64,000 nt of DNA, from assembly GCA_028695735.1 (NCBI GenBank), contig JAQVIJ010000005.1:124001-188000 (forward strand). The letters are read 5' to 3'. The position numbers and the translations under genes are program-made. The stretch comes from Deltaproteobacteria bacterium (GTDB lineage Bacteria; Desulfobacterota; Dissulfuribacteria; Dissulfuribacterales; DYLC01). The notes under the pieces were generated by a model. It searched no databases, had not been told where the DNA came from, and was given only the letters and a program-made list of their open reading frames with translations. Positions 28,154 through 37,302 of this stretch are shown one piece after another. Position 1 is the stretch's first letter. Each line of letters begins with the position of its first letter.

Positions 28154-29379
28154 AAAAAAAGCTCCGCTAAATGCACCGCCTCAATGGGCATGCCCATGGC
28201 CTTCGAGAGTTCCCTCCACTGCAGAAGGCAGCCTGAACAGGTGGTCACCACGCAGGCGCCTTTATTCCCTGACAGAATGCCCTGCAACTGTTTTTGCAGA
28301 ATACTTGCGGACAGCTCCGTGTGTTTTACGCCGAAGAGCCCGCCGCCACCGCAGCAGCCCTGTGTGACTTGCGTTTTGCCGTTTGTGAGGCCAGTCAAAA
28401 GGGACGGCAGGGATGTGGTATCCTTGAGACCGTATCTTTGATGGCATGGGATGTGTGCATATAATGGCATATCTTTATATTTCGGTGCCAAGGCAGGGAC
28501 GATGCCGTACTCAACCAGGAATTGTGAAAGCTCCATGACGCGACCGATGCCTTTTGAGCCCGTAAGGGAAGGCCAGTGATTTCGCATCATATCCGCACAG
28601 CTGGCGCAGCCTGTGAGCACAATGTCAGGTTCGGCCTTTCTCAGAGCGGTTATGTTTTTAAGGGCGAGTTCTTTGGCTGTGTCGGGTCTGCCGTTTGTCC
28701 ACGCAGGCATGCCGCAGCAGCCCTGGTCCTTGGGAATGCAAAGCGATGCGCCGGGTATAGCTGCTATGGCCTCGGCTACACGCGGGTAGATGTAGTTTTG
28801 TACGCATCCTATGAAGAATGCGATGCGCAGGCCTGCCAAGGATGCTGAGCTCTTGCAAATTTTACAGGAATTTTTGAGTGTTATGGTGTCTATGGCGGTT
28901 TTGAAGGCCGGTTTGATTCGCAGCCGCAGTGCGTCTCTTTCATGGCGGAACAGGCCGAGAAGCCTTAAAAGCAGGCCGCTGTTCTGAGGCACAAGGGACA
29001 GGATTGGAAGCGTCCAGTCCAAAAGCCGCCTGTTTTCCAGGAGGTGCCATGCCCATTTGGGAATGGTGTGCAGTTCCTTGAATCGGGTGCGGGCCTGAAG
29101 CACCCGAGCAGCCGTGTCTTCTCCTGCCTTACACGATGCACTGCATGCCCCACACTGCAGACAGGCGTCCATGGCCTCGAAAAATCTGCCACCCGTATTC
29201 AATGGCAGTCTTTCCGCCTCGATTTCCGTAAGCAGATGACTCCTGCCCCGAGGAGAAAAGCATTCCGTGCGCAGTATGTCATAGACAGGACAGACCGCAA
29301 GGCAGGCGCCGCAGTGTGTGCAGGGAGAGCCTTGCGGGATTGAGGTATTTGAAACGGCTTTCAGGATGGTTTCATGCAT
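28150..29379 (-). CDS. glcF: GlcF-type iron-sulfur / CCG-domain protein
   Basis: A 409-residue redox subunit. The N terminus has two CxxCxxC 4Fe-4S motifs (CTHCGACLAVCPVY and CLQCGACSASC); the C-terminal half has two CCG cysteine-rich modules (PKDQGCCGMPAW and TQGCCGGGGLFG). This is the architecture of the glycolate oxidase Fe-S subunit and of related lactate or heterodisulfide-type subunits. No flavoprotein GlcD is adjacent in the window, so the substrate is uncertain. The ATG at 29379 is chosen over an upstream in-frame start. Confidence 0.85.
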   Translation of the reverse strand: MHETILKAVSNTSIPQGSPCTHCGACLAVCPVYDILRTECFSPRGRSHLLTEIEAERLPLNTGGRFFEAMDACLQCGACSASCKAGEDTAARVLQARTRFKELHTIPKWAWHLLENRRLLDWTLPILSLVPQNSGLLLRLLGLFRHERDALRLRIKPAFKTAIDTITLKNSCKICKSSASLAGLRIAFFIGCVQNYIYPRVAEAIAAIPGASLCIPKDQGCCGMPAWTNGRPDTAKELALKNITALRKAEPDIVLTGCASCADMMRNHWPSLTGSKGIGRVMELSQFLVEYGIVPALAPKYKDMPLYAHIPCHQRYGLKDTTSLPSLLTGLTNGKTQVTQGCCGGGGLFGVKHTELSASILQKQLQGILSGNKGACVVTTCSGCLLQWRELSKAMGMPIEAVHLAELFL

Positions 29380-29386
29380 TCGGTAT

Positions 29387-30298
29387 TCATTTGGGCAATG
29401 CCTCGATGCGGCGTTCCAGTGCCTCATCCACGGGCAGGTCCGAGGCGAGTATCTCCAGACGATTGGTCAGGCCAGTGAGTTTCTTGTCAGAGATGGAGAG
29501 GGTAGCGACTCCGATGGACTGGCCCTTGTTGTGCGCCTTCAGTATGTATGTATTCCCCACCTGTTTTGGCGTATTGATGGGTGGCATGGGGCCGCTTTCT
29601 ATGATGAGGTCTATGCCGGGCACATTTTGAGCAAGCTCAAAATCCGCCGTACCCCCCAGATTGGAAAGCACTATGACTATATCCCCCTTTGCTTTAAGCA
29701 TGGGCAATTGCTCCTTGAAAACCGTCACAGGGTCCAGAATCTTGTAAGAGTCCGGAATCCTTCCAGGATTCTTGGCGGTTTGTAACACAGAGATGAGATC
29801 CCCTGCGCCGGCTGCCTGTGTTAGGGCGGTGACCACCACCTTTATCCCTTTCAGTTCAAAGACCTCGTAAGGCCTCCAGACAGGTTTTTCTGCCTGGAGA
29901 TTCAGGCTCAAAAGCAGGGGCCTTTTGTCAGGCAGGCTGGAGAGATATGGCAGGTCCATGGTGCCCACGGCCACTGCATTGTAGCCCATGTCTTTATATG
30001 TCTCCATGAGCAGCCTTTCCTGGGCTATCTCTTTTTCAGTGGGGACATTCACTCTGGCAGAGAAATCCCCTGCATCCAATAACAGGGTGGAAGAACGGTC
30101 TTTCAGATTGTCTTGCGCCCACCTGGCGCGACGGGCAAGGCCGCCGGATGTATTGCCTTTTCAGCTGGGGCAAGGCGATAGAATGCCGATGGTGCTGCCT
30201 GTGTAACAGACGGTGATGGTTTGGCCCTCTTCGGCCATGGACAAGGTGGTGAGGCTGCATAGCAGCAGTCCCAGAATCGTTGCGATGATTTTTGTCAT
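29387..30298 (-). CDS. Exported 5'-nucleotidase-like protein with in-frame TGA at codon 46
   Basis: Read from the ATG at 30298, the frame gives a signal peptide (MTKIIATILGLLLCSLTTLSMA), then TVCYTGSTIGILSPCPS, a TGA at 30161-30163, and straight on with KGNTSGGLARRA and DAGDFSARVN to a normal stop at 29387: 303 codons in all. The sequence after the TGA is clearly homologous to metallophosphatase/5'-nucleotidase-like proteins, and frame is kept on both sides. In that family I recall a Cys-rich CxC-type motif at this place, so the TGA may encode selenocysteine; a nonsense mutation is the alternative. A 5-bp stem (GGCAA/TTGCC) starts 4 bases after the TGA. Confidence 0.6.
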
Positions 30299-30365
30299 TT
30301 CTTTTTCCTTTCCCTTAATGGTTTATTAAAAAATAAAACAAACTGTTACCGTTTTATATCAAATT

Positions 30366-30508
30366 GGGAGTCTTGAAAAATTAGAATTTTCGTTCGAGAA
30401 CAAGGCGCGATGAAAGGCGAAAAAGCGGAGCATACTTCCTGTATGTGAGCATTTTGCGCCGACGAGCAACGCAGTTATCGGGCGAAAGGGCAATTTTTCA
30501 AGATTCCC
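30366..30508 (+). repeat. Full copy of the dispersed TTGAAAAATT palindromic element
   Basis: A 143-bp copy in opposite orientation to that at 24545-24670. It is about 17 bases longer because of an extra segment around CATACTTCCTGTATG. Its ends are GGGAGTCTTGAAAAATT and CAATTTTTCAAGATTCCC. It fills most of the gap between the HD gene and the nucleotidase-like gene. Confidence 0.85.
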
Positions 30509-30516
30509 AAATAGAG

Positions 30517-31119
30517 TCATTCACACTCACCAATAAGTTCATTCATCCACCAGCAGGCCCAGTGTTCCTGCAAAATGGCCTCTGCCAACGCCTTTGCCTT
30601 TTCAGTGAGCAGACGCTTTTTGACATGGGGCAGCCAGCGCAGGGCGTCTTCACTCCCTGTGTCCAAGTGCATCTTAAGGGATAAAATCATATCCAACTGG
30701 TCGGCATCATGGGCCAAAATGGCCTCTTTGGAGGACCTTTCCTGAAATTCTTGAAATAACGCTGCCAGTTCTGCGCCCCACGCCAGGCCCTTTGTCATAT
30801 CTCTTACGGCCTCTTCCTCATGCCGTGTAACATATCGTTTATGCACTGCATTGGCATCCCCTGTACGCGCCTCGGGCAGGTCGTGAATCAGGCAGAGCTT
30901 CAAAAGCCTCAACTCATCTATGTCAGGCTCTCCCTTGGCCAGGGCAAATGCCATGAGCAGGGTGCCGAAGGTGTGAGCCGCCACTGATTCGCGGCCCTGG
31001 CCTAAAAAGGCATAGCCCGTTCGCCAGGTGCGTTTGAGCATGTTGCCTTCGAAGAGGAATCGCACCAGCCTTTTTAGGTCATTGTGTCCGGTTGAATGGT
31101 CTCTATGAGTGATTTCCAT
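30517..31119 (-). CDS. HD-domain protein, YfbR/HDDC2-like nucleotidase
   Basis: A 200-residue metal-dependent phosphohydrolase. The metal ligands are visible: His in SVAAHTFGTL near residue 50, HD in CLIHDLPEARTGD near 77 and a late Asp in AHDADQLDMIL. Size and motifs match the YfbR/HDDC2 5'-deoxynucleotidases that hydrolyse dNMPs. Its start overlaps the upstream reductase-like gene by 17 bases, so the two are co-translated. Confidence 0.85.
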   Translation of the reverse strand: MEITHRDHSTGHNDLKRLVRFLFEGNMLKRTWRTGYAFLGQGRESVAAHTFGTLLMAFALAKGEPDIDELRLLKLCLIHDLPEARTGDANAVHKRYVTRHEEEAVRDMTKGLAWGAELAALFQEFQERSSKEAILAHDADQLDMILSLKMHLDTGSEDALRWLPHVKKRLLTEKAKALAEAILQEHWACWWMNELIGECE

Positions 31120-31744
31120 AACTTATCTTATACCGTAGAAAAAGTTCCTGGTTTTCACCGTGTTGAATTTCGAGGGGGGTCAGGTGGACCTTCAGGGATG
31201 TGGCACCGGAAAAAAGGGATATGGAGTTATTCGAGCCGTCTATTTGGGGTAGAATCGTCAAAATGAGCTCGTGGGCCGCTTTTTGTCTCAATGCCTCATA
31301 GTTAAGCCTGCCGCCTCCTTCTATGAGCAGGGAACGGGCTCCCCTGGCCCTCAATGCCTGCACTGCCGCCTGAAGGGAGAGGCCGTGGCCGCAATCATAA
31401 GCGGGCAAAGGGAGCACCTCAGCCCGTGTTTTCAGGCGGCTGGCTAACAAAGGGGCATGTTCTTCGGATGTAAAAACGATGGGTGCAGGAGCGGAGTTAA
31501 AAAGCCGTCGGTTTACTGGAATCTCGCCGCTTTGACTGATGATACAGCGCATACGACTGAGTGGGAGTTGTCCGTGTCCGCAGCGCATCTCTGGTTCGCC
31601 GTCCCGCAGCGTGCCCGCGCCCATGAGGCTGGCGTCCGTGCGTTCACGCCATGCCTCCAGGTGTCTTCTGTCTGAGGGCGTACTGATGAGACCTGGCCCG
31701 ATTCTGCCGCAGACAGTGGCGGCTGCGATGATATAGACCTTCAT
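31103..31744 (-). CDS. RibD C-terminal / DHFR-like reductase
   Basis: A 213-residue NADPH-binding protein of the RibD reductase fold: the start VYIIAAATVCGRIG, then DASLMGAGTLRDGEPE and SLLIEGGGRLNYEAL near 145 are typical. It lacks the RibD deaminase domain. It may reduce a riboflavin or pterin precursor, but the substrate is not predictable. It overlaps the SYLF gene by 4 bases and the HD gene by 17. Confidence 0.85.
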   Translation of the reverse strand: MKVYIIAAATVCGRIGPGLISTPSDRRHLEAWRERTDASLMGAGTLRDGEPEMRCGHGQLPLSRMRCIISQSGEIPVNRRLFNSAPAPIVFTSEEHAPLLASRLKTRAEVLPLPAYDCGHGLSLQAAVQALRARGARSLLIEGGGRLNYEALRQKAAHELILTILPQIDGSNNSISLFSGATSLKVHLTPLEIQHGENQELFLRYKISYGNHS

Positions 31745-32439
31745 CGAGGGCGCTTTGCGTAATAGAGATTCAGAAAATCCAGCAGCTTTTGAGCTGAAGA
31801 CGGGGGGGATGCGACAGCCTTTTGAAAGAGTATCTCGCGAGGCAGCATGGGCTTGCCATAAAAACGCTCATTGGCCTTGTAATCCACCTGAACATAGACA
31901 CCCTGTAGGGCAACGCCTGCAAAAAGCCCACGGGAGATGGAGTATGAATAGACCTCGGCATTCAAGGCGATATCAGTGGAGGCCTCTAATTTTCGGCCGA
32001 TGGGGCCTGCCGCCACAGAGAGGTCTCCGCCCAGTGTGAGGTTTTCCTGTATAAAGCCGTTGATGCCCTTGGGGTTCATGATGACCAGCACCAGCTCAGT
32101 GACATTGACGCCGATCTGATATCCGATGCTGCCGCCTCCGATGGTGAGGAAGATGGGGCCGGTCCACTGTCCGGTCTGCGAGTCTCTTGCCACCAGAATG
32201 CCCTGGCCGTAATTCCCGCCTATGATGAAGCCGGCCTTATATACCTTGGGAAAGATGGCAAGCCCTGAACAACGGTAAAGGAGGTCATCGGGGATGTTGG
32301 CTTCAGGGATGTTCCGCAATTCCTGAAGCACATATTGGGCCTCTTCCACAGTGGCGGCAGGCACGGTATCAGTGGCCGCGGCGAAATGCGAGAGAAAAAG
32401 ACACAGGATAATTATAAGAGAGGCAATGAGTTGTCGCAT
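31741..32439 (-). CDS. SYLF-domain lipid-binding protein, exported
   Basis: A protein of about 232 residues starting MRQLIASLIIILCLFLSHFAAA, a clear signal peptide. The SYLF (YSC84-like) domain follows: CSGLAIFPKVYKAGFIIGGNYG near 55-76, GGGSIGYQIGVNVTELVLVIM and AGPIGRKLEAST. Eukaryotic relatives bind phosphoinositides; the bacterial role is unknown, perhaps in the periplasm. An upstream in-frame ATG at 32493 would spoil the signal peptide. Confidence 0.85.
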   Translation of the reverse strand: MRQLIASLIIILCLFLSHFAAATDTVPAATVEEAQYVLQELRNIPEANIPDDLLYRCSGLAIFPKVYKAGFIIGGNYGQGILVARDSQTGQWTGPIFLTIGGGSIGYQIGVNVTELVLVIMNPKGINGFIQENLTLGGDLSVAAGPIGRKLEASTDIALNAEVYSYSISRGLFAGVALQGVYVQVDYKANERFYGKPMLPREILFQKAVASPPSSAQKLLDFLNLYYAKRPR

Positions 32440-32523
32440 GGTTTCAACATGAACACAGCCCTTTGACAAGGGGTTATGGAACACGCTTAACATGAATGTT
32501 TAAAGAAATAAGGTTAAAAGAAG

Positions 32524-32598
32524 TGGTGGGCGGTATAGGGATCGAACCTATGGCTTCCACCGTGTGAAGATGGCACTCTACCGCTGAGTTAACCGCCC
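32524..32598 (-). tRNA. tRNA-Val (anticodon CAC)
   Basis: A complete cloverleaf on the minus strand: acceptor GGGCGGT/ACCGCCC, anticodon stem CCATC/GGTGG with loop TTCACAC (anticodon CAC), T arm ATAGG/CCTAT with TTCGATC, encoded CCA. It lies between the radical SAM gene and the SYLF gene. Confidence 0.95.
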
Positions 32599-32624
32599 AT
32601 ATTTCATGTGCCTATATTGTTAGC

Positions 32625-33665
32625 CTATTTTCTGAGAGTTTGCAAGGGGGCAAGATACACCCCTGGCACAGGTGTCTTGCACTGCGGACACTCGCCGTCC
32701 TGAATCAGGTTTTGTATTATTCTGTAGCCCATGCGCCTGATGAGCACGGTCTTGCAGTGGGGGCATCTGGTGGTTTCCCCTTCCTCATTCAGGATATTGC
32801 CCACATATACGAAATTCAGCCCGTTTTTAAGGCCTATTTCCCGTGCTTGCACCAGTGTGGAGGCCTTTGTTGAAGGCGTATCCAGCATTTTATAGGCCGG
32901 ATAAAAGGCGCTCACATGCCATGGCATGTTCGGGCTGATGCCTGCTATGAACTGGGCGATGGCCTCCAGTTCCGAGGGACTGTCGTTTTTGCCAGGTATG
33001 ATCAAGGTGGTCACCTCCACCCAGACACCTAATTCATGAAACAGCTTTACATTCTCCAGGACAGGCTGAAGCCGGGCCTTGCAGACCTCGTGATAAAAAC
33101 CTTCGGTAAAACCCTTGATATCGATGTTTATGGCATCCAGTACAGGCGCTATGTGTCTTGTGACCGCCTCAGACATATAGCCGTTACTTACGAAGACGTT
33201 TTTCAGCCCCTTTTGCCTTGCCAATACAGCACAGTCATAGGCGAATTCATAGAAGATGGTGGGCTCCACATATGTGTAGCTGATGCTGGACGCCCCTGCT
33301 GCCAGGGCATTTTGCACCACTTCTTCTGGCGAAAAGGTGTCCCCTGGCATTTCCTTTTGAGGGAACAGGTGCGGAAACTGGGAGATCTGCCAGTTCTGAC
33401 AGTGGGCGCATTGAAAGTTGCATCCTACGGTTGCAATGGAAAAGGAGGTGGTGCCGGGCAGAAAATGAAAAAGCGGTTTTTTTTCGATGGGATCCAGATT
33501 GGCTGAAACCAGCCTGCCGTACACCAGGCTGTACAGGGTGCCCCCTTGATTCTCTCTTACGCCACAGATGCCTCTGCCATTGGGTTTTATGACACAGTGG
33601 TGGTTGCAAAGCAGACATTTTACGCGATTTTCCGTAAGTTTTTCATAAAACATGGCCTCTTTCAT
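32625..33665 (-). CDS. amrS: AmmeMemoRadiSam-system radical SAM enzyme
   Basis: A 346-residue radical SAM protein. The cluster motif is VGCNFQCAHCQNW (CxxxCxxC) near residue 80; a zinc-ribbon-like CLLCNHHC and GICGVRENQGG precede it. This matches the AmrS group, usually paired with AmrA and AmrB (Memo) proteins, neither of which is visible here. The start MKEAMFYEKL at 33665 follows an AAGGAGG site. Confidence 0.88.
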   Translation of the reverse strand: MKEAMFYEKLTENRVKCLLCNHHCVIKPNGRGICGVRENQGGTLYSLVYGRLVSANLDPIEKKPLFHFLPGTTSFSIATVGCNFQCAHCQNWQISQFPHLFPQKEMPGDTFSPEEVVQNALAAGASSISYTYVEPTIFYEFAYDCAVLARQKGLKNVFVSNGYMSEAVTRHIAPVLDAINIDIKGFTEGFYHEVCKARLQPVLENVKLFHELGVWVEVTTLIIPGKNDSPSELEAIAQFIAGISPNMPWHVSAFYPAYKMLDTPSTKASTLVQAREIGLKNGLNFVYVGNILNEEGETTRCPHCKTVLIRRMGYRIIQNLIQDGECPQCKTPVPGVYLAPLQTLRK

Positions 33666-33758
33666 GACATGACCTCCTTTTTTGCTTCTATGGGGGACAA
33701 TCCCATAGAAAAATATAAGCACGATGTTTGCATTTAATTAAAAAATCTAAAACTACAA

Positions 33759-33787
33759 TTTACCTTTTGAGACATTTGCGCTAAAAT
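33759..33787 (+). promoter_or_regulatory. Predicted sigma-70 promoter of ftsH
   Basis: TTTACC and TAAAAT are separated by 17 bases, about 30 bases upstream of the ftsH ribosome site AGGAGG. The region is AT-rich and divergent from amrS. Confidence 0.5.
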
Positions 33788-33818
33788 AGGTCAACAATTC
33801 GTTTTATTAGGAGGCAAT

Positions 33819-35621
33819 TTGGACACCTTTACCACGTTTCTCAAAAATCTGAGCCTGTGGCTTATTATAGGCCTTGTAGGGATTTTTTTGTATAACCTTT
33901 TCAACACGCAGCCTGAATATGTGCCGGAGATACCATACTCGGACTTTGTAAATCGCGTGATCAACAATGAGGTCGCCAAGGTGACCATCGAGCACGACAA
34001 GGTCACCGGCGCCATGGTGACACAGGAGGCCTTCCGCACCGGGCTTCCACCTCAGGATACAGAGATCATGAAACTCCTGAAGCAGCACAATGTCACCGTG
34101 CATGTGAAGCCTAAGGAGGAGACGCCCCTGTATCTGACCATGTTTATCTCCTGGTTCCCCATGCTCATCCTCATCGGCGTATGGATATTTTTTATGCGAC
34201 AGATGCAGCCAGGCGGAGGCAGGGCCATGTCCTTCGGCAGAAGCAGGGCCAAGCTCCTTTCCAGTCAGAATATCACCGTCACCTTTGAGGATGTGGCCGG
34301 CATCGACGAAGCCAAGGCTGAATTGACCGAGATAGTGGATTTTCTCAAAGACCCCCAGAAATTCACGAAACTTGGGGGCCGTATTCCCAAGGGCGTTTTG
34401 TTGGTGGGAACTCCGGGCACAGGCAAGACTCTTTTGGCAAAGGCCATTGCAGGAGAGGCCGGTGTGCCGTTTTTCAGCATAAGCGGCTCGGATTTTGTGG
34501 AGATGTTCGTGGGCGTGGGTGCCTCTCGAGTGAGGGACCTCTTTGTTCAGGCCAAAAAAAATGCACCCTGCATCATATTCATAGATGAGATCGACGCAGT
34601 GGGCAGGCATAGGGGGGCAGGCGTTGGCGGCGGCCATGATGAAAGGGAACAGACCCTCAATCAGCTCCTGGTGGAGATGGACGGTTTTGAAACCTCTGAG
34701 GCAGTGATTGTGATAGCAGCCACCAACAGACCCGATGTGCTGGATCCAGCCCTTTTGAGGCCGGGCAGGTTCGATCGTCAGGTGGTGGTGCCTGTACCGG
34801 ATGTTCGTGGCCGTGAGCAGATTCTTGCGGTACACGCCAAGAAGATCGCCCTTGCCGAGGGGCTGGATCTGGCCAAGATAGCCAAGGGGACTCCAGGTTT
34901 TTCAGGGGCGGATCTGGAAAATCTCGTGAACGAAGCAGCCCTGCTTGCAGCCAAGGAGGGAAAGGAGAAGGTCACCTTTGATGATTTCGAGCGGGCCAAG
35001 GATAAGGTCCTGATGGGTGCCGAGCGCAGGAGCCTCATCCTTTCCGATGAGGAGAAGCGGATAACGGCCTACCATGAGGCAGGACATGCGCTGGTGGCCC
35101 GTCTGTTGCCCGGCACTGACCCCGTTCATAAGGTCACCATCATTCCGCGCGGCAGGGCATTGGGCCTCACACAGCAGTTGCCACAAAACGACCGGCATAC
35201 CTATCCGAGCCATTATCTGCTGAACAATCTTGCCATTCTCATGGGCGGCAGAGTGGCCGAGGAACTCGTATTCAACGAATTCACCACCGGGGCCGGAAAC
35301 GATATAGAACGGGCCTCTGATATGGCCAGAAAGATGGTCTGTGAGTGGGGTATGAGCGATATGGGGCCGGTCGCCTTTGGAAAGAAACAGGAGCATGTAT
35401 TTTTGGGCAAGGATTTCGGCCAGGTGAAGGATTACAGCGAGGAAACCGCCCGCAAGATCGACGATGCCATTCGCAAGATTGTAATAGATGCCCATGATAG
35501 GGCGAAGACGCTGCTTAGTGAACATATCAACTGCCTGCATTCACTGGCAAACGGCCTTCTGGAAAAGGAATCCCTGGATGCCGATGCCATAGATGAAATC
35601 CTTGGTGCATGCAGAGCATGA
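33819..35621 (+). CDS. ftsH: Membrane AAA+ zinc protease FtsH
   Basis: A 600-residue inner-membrane protease for quality control and LpxC or SecY-type substrates. Two TM segments (about 9-28 and 105-125) flank a periplasmic domain. The AAA domain has Walker A GTPGTGKT (Lys203), Walker [12 protein letters not shown] and the second-region motif; the zinc motif HEAGH is at 419-423. The start is a TTG, supported by AGGAGG 5 bases upstream. First gene of the ftsH-folP-cdaA-ybbR-glmM series. Confidence 0.97.
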   Translation: MDTFTTFLKNLSLWLIIGLVGIFLYNLFNTQPEYVPEIPYSDFVNRVINNEVAKVTIEHDKVTGAMVTQEAFRTGLPPQDTEIMKLLKQHNVTVHVKPKEETPLYLTMFISWFPMLILIGVWIFFMRQMQPGGGRAMSFGRSRAKLLSSQNITVTFEDVAGIDEAKAELTEIVDFLKDPQKFTKLGGRIPKGVLLVGTPGTGKTLLAKAIAGEAGVPFFSISGSDFVEMFVGVGASRVRDLFVQAKKNAPCIIFIDEIDAVGRHRGAGVGGGHDEREQTLNQLLVEMDGFETSEAVIVIAATNRPDVLDPALLRPGRFDRQVVVPVPDVRGREQILAVHAKKIALAEGLDLAKIAKGTPGFSGADLENLVNEAALLAAKEGKEKVTFDDFERAKDKVLMGAERRSLILSDEEKRITAYHEAGHALVARLLPGTDPVHKVTIIPRGRALGLTQQLPQNDRHTYPSHYLLNNLAILMGGRVAEELVFNEFTTGAGNDIERASDMARKMVCEWGMSDMGPVAFGKKQEHVFLGKDFGQVKDYSEETARKIDDAIRKIVIDAHDRAKTLLSEHINCLHSLANGLLEKESLDADAIDEILGACRA

Positions 35622-35637
35622 GGCATTACATTCAAAG

Positions 35638-36486
35638 ATGACATCGCTTTCCATCAGGGGGACACATTTCGTCTGGGGTGAACGGCCTTATGTCATGGGT
35701 ATCGTCAATGTAACTCCGGATTCTTTTTCGGATGGCGGGCGGTTTTTCCATGTTGATGACGCAGTGGCCCATGCAGAACGTCTTATAGAAGAAGGGGCCG
35801 ACATCCTGGATGTCGGCGGAGAGTCCTCCAGGCCTTTTTCCGCCCCGGTCTCCACAGAAGAGGAACTGCGGCGGACAGTGCCGGTCATTCAGGCCATTCG
35901 TGAACGCTCCGGAATTCCCATCTCGGTGGATACCACCAAGGCGGAGGTGGCTCAGGCATGTCTGGATGCTGGAGCCGACATGATAAACGACATCTCGGCG
36001 CTTCGTATGGACAGTCGCATGGCCGATGTTGTGCGGGAACACGGGGTGCCATGCGTGTTGATGCACATGAAGGGTGTCCCAAAGGATATGCAGGTCAATC
36101 CGTTTTATGCGGATGTGGAGGCCGAGGTCAGGCATTTCCTTGAGGAACGCATCGCCTTTGCCCGGAATGCAGGGATACCATCTGAAAAAATAATCATTGA
36201 TCCAGGTATTGGATTCGGCAAGCGTTTTCAGGACAATCTGGTGTTGCTGAACAGAATAGACAGGTTGCGGGCATTGGGATACCCTGTCCTCGTCGGTCCT
36301 TCACGCAAGGCCTTTCTCGCTGCCGTGACCGGAATTGCAAGACCTGATGCAAGGGATACCGCCACTATCGGGGCTGTGGCAGTGGCTGCCCTGCGCGGGG
36401 CGGACATGGTTCGCGTCCATTCGGTGCAGGATATACGTATGGTGCTGCGGGTTATGACCGCAATAATCAAGGAAACCATGGAGTGA
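35638..36486 (+). CDS. folP: Dihydropteroate synthase
   Basis: Joins p-aminobenzoate to the pterin pyrophosphate in folate synthesis. Starting MTSLSIRGTHF the protein has 282 residues. The signatures are MGIVNVTPDSFSDGG, ADILDVGGESSRP, ISVDTTKAEVA and DPGIGFGKRFQDN. An in-frame start at 35593 would overlap ftsH and is less likely. It ends 3 bases before cdaA. Confidence 0.96.
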   Translation: MTSLSIRGTHFVWGERPYVMGIVNVTPDSFSDGGRFFHVDDAVAHAERLIEEGADILDVGGESSRPFSAPVSTEEELRRTVPVIQAIRERSGIPISVDTTKAEVAQACLDAGADMINDISALRMDSRMADVVREHGVPCVLMHMKGVPKDMQVNPFYADVEAEVRHFLEERIAFARNAGIPSEKIIIDPGIGFGKRFQDNLVLLNRIDRLRALGYPVLVGPSRKAFLAAVTGIARPDARDTATIGAVAVAALRGADMVRVHSVQDIRMVLRVMTAIIKETME

Positions 36487-36489
36487 AAA

Positions 36490-37302
36490 TTGTTTGATGT
36501 ATTGACCCATTACATGGCTGAATATCTGCCCATACTGCGTTGGCAGGATATAATAGACATCCTGGCAGTGGCCTTTATCATATACAGGGTCATTTTGCTC
36601 ATTCGAGGCACGCGGGCCATGCAGACCATGGCAGGTCTGGCAATAGTGGTTGTGATATATTTTGTGGCGGGCAAGTTTCAGCTTCAGACCCTGCACTGGC
36701 TGTTGGGCGCTGTACTGGGTTCCATCTTCATTCTCATCATCATCCTGTTTCAGGACGACATACGCCGGGCCCTCATACAGATGGGCCAGAGCCCGTTTTT
36801 GAAGACCAAGGTCAAGGCATTCAATGCCCTGGAGGAGATAGCAAAGACCGCGGCGTACCTTTCTGAGGAAAAGACAGGGGCATTGATAGTCATAGAAAAG
36901 GATGTGGGCCTGAGCGAATATATATCGTCCGGCATCAAACTGGACGCAGAGACCTCCCGTTATCTCTTGAGCACCATCTTCTATAAAGGCACCATCTTGC
37001 ACGATGGAGCGGTCATCATACAGAACGGACGTATAGCCGCCGCAGCATGTGTGCTTCCCCTGACCACAAACCCGGATATCAGCCGGCGGCTGGGCACAAG
37101 GCACAGGGCCGCTATCGGCATCACGGAACAGACCGATGCGGTTTCTGTAATCGTTTCCGAGGAGACAGGGGCCATCTCGGTGGCTATAGGCGGTAAGATT
37201 ACGAGGGACATCGATCCAGGCACCCTGAGGCGTATTCTGCACAATACCTTCATGGTTGAAAATGAACCGGATGCCTGGTGGAAGAGGTTTCAAAAGCGAT
37301 GA
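36490..37302 (+). CDS. cdaA: Diadenylate cyclase CdaA
   Basis: Makes c-di-AMP at the membrane. The 270-residue protein has three N-terminal TM helices and the DAC domain with DGA at 172-174 (TILHDGAVII) and RHR at 204-206 (LGTRHRAAIG). The start is a TTG 3 bases after folP. The following ybbR-like and glmM genes are the standard partners that modulate cyclase activity. Confidence 0.96.
   Translation: MFDVLTHYMAEYLPILRWQDIIDILAVAFIIYRVILLIRGTRAMQTMAGLAIVVVIYFVAGKFQLQTLHWLLGAVLGSIFILIIILFQDDIRRALIQMGQSPFLKTKVKAFNALEEIAKTAAYLSEEKTGALIVIEKDVGLSEYISSGIKLDAETSRYLLSTIFYKGTILHDGAVIIQNGRIAAAACVLPLTTNPDISRRLGTRHRAAIGITEQTDAVSVIVSEETGAISVAIGGKITRDIDPGTLRRILHNTFMVENEPDAWWKRFQKR

Noticed and set aside
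33807..34835. 342-codon open frame on the minus strand
   Set aside because: It lies fully antisense to ftsH, has no family resemblance and no ribosome site; it is a by-product of codon bias in the real gene.
36301..37293. 330-codon open frame antisense to folP and cdaA
   Set aside because: It spans two real genes and their junction, is rich in His, Tyr and Gly as expected of a shadow frame, and matches nothing.
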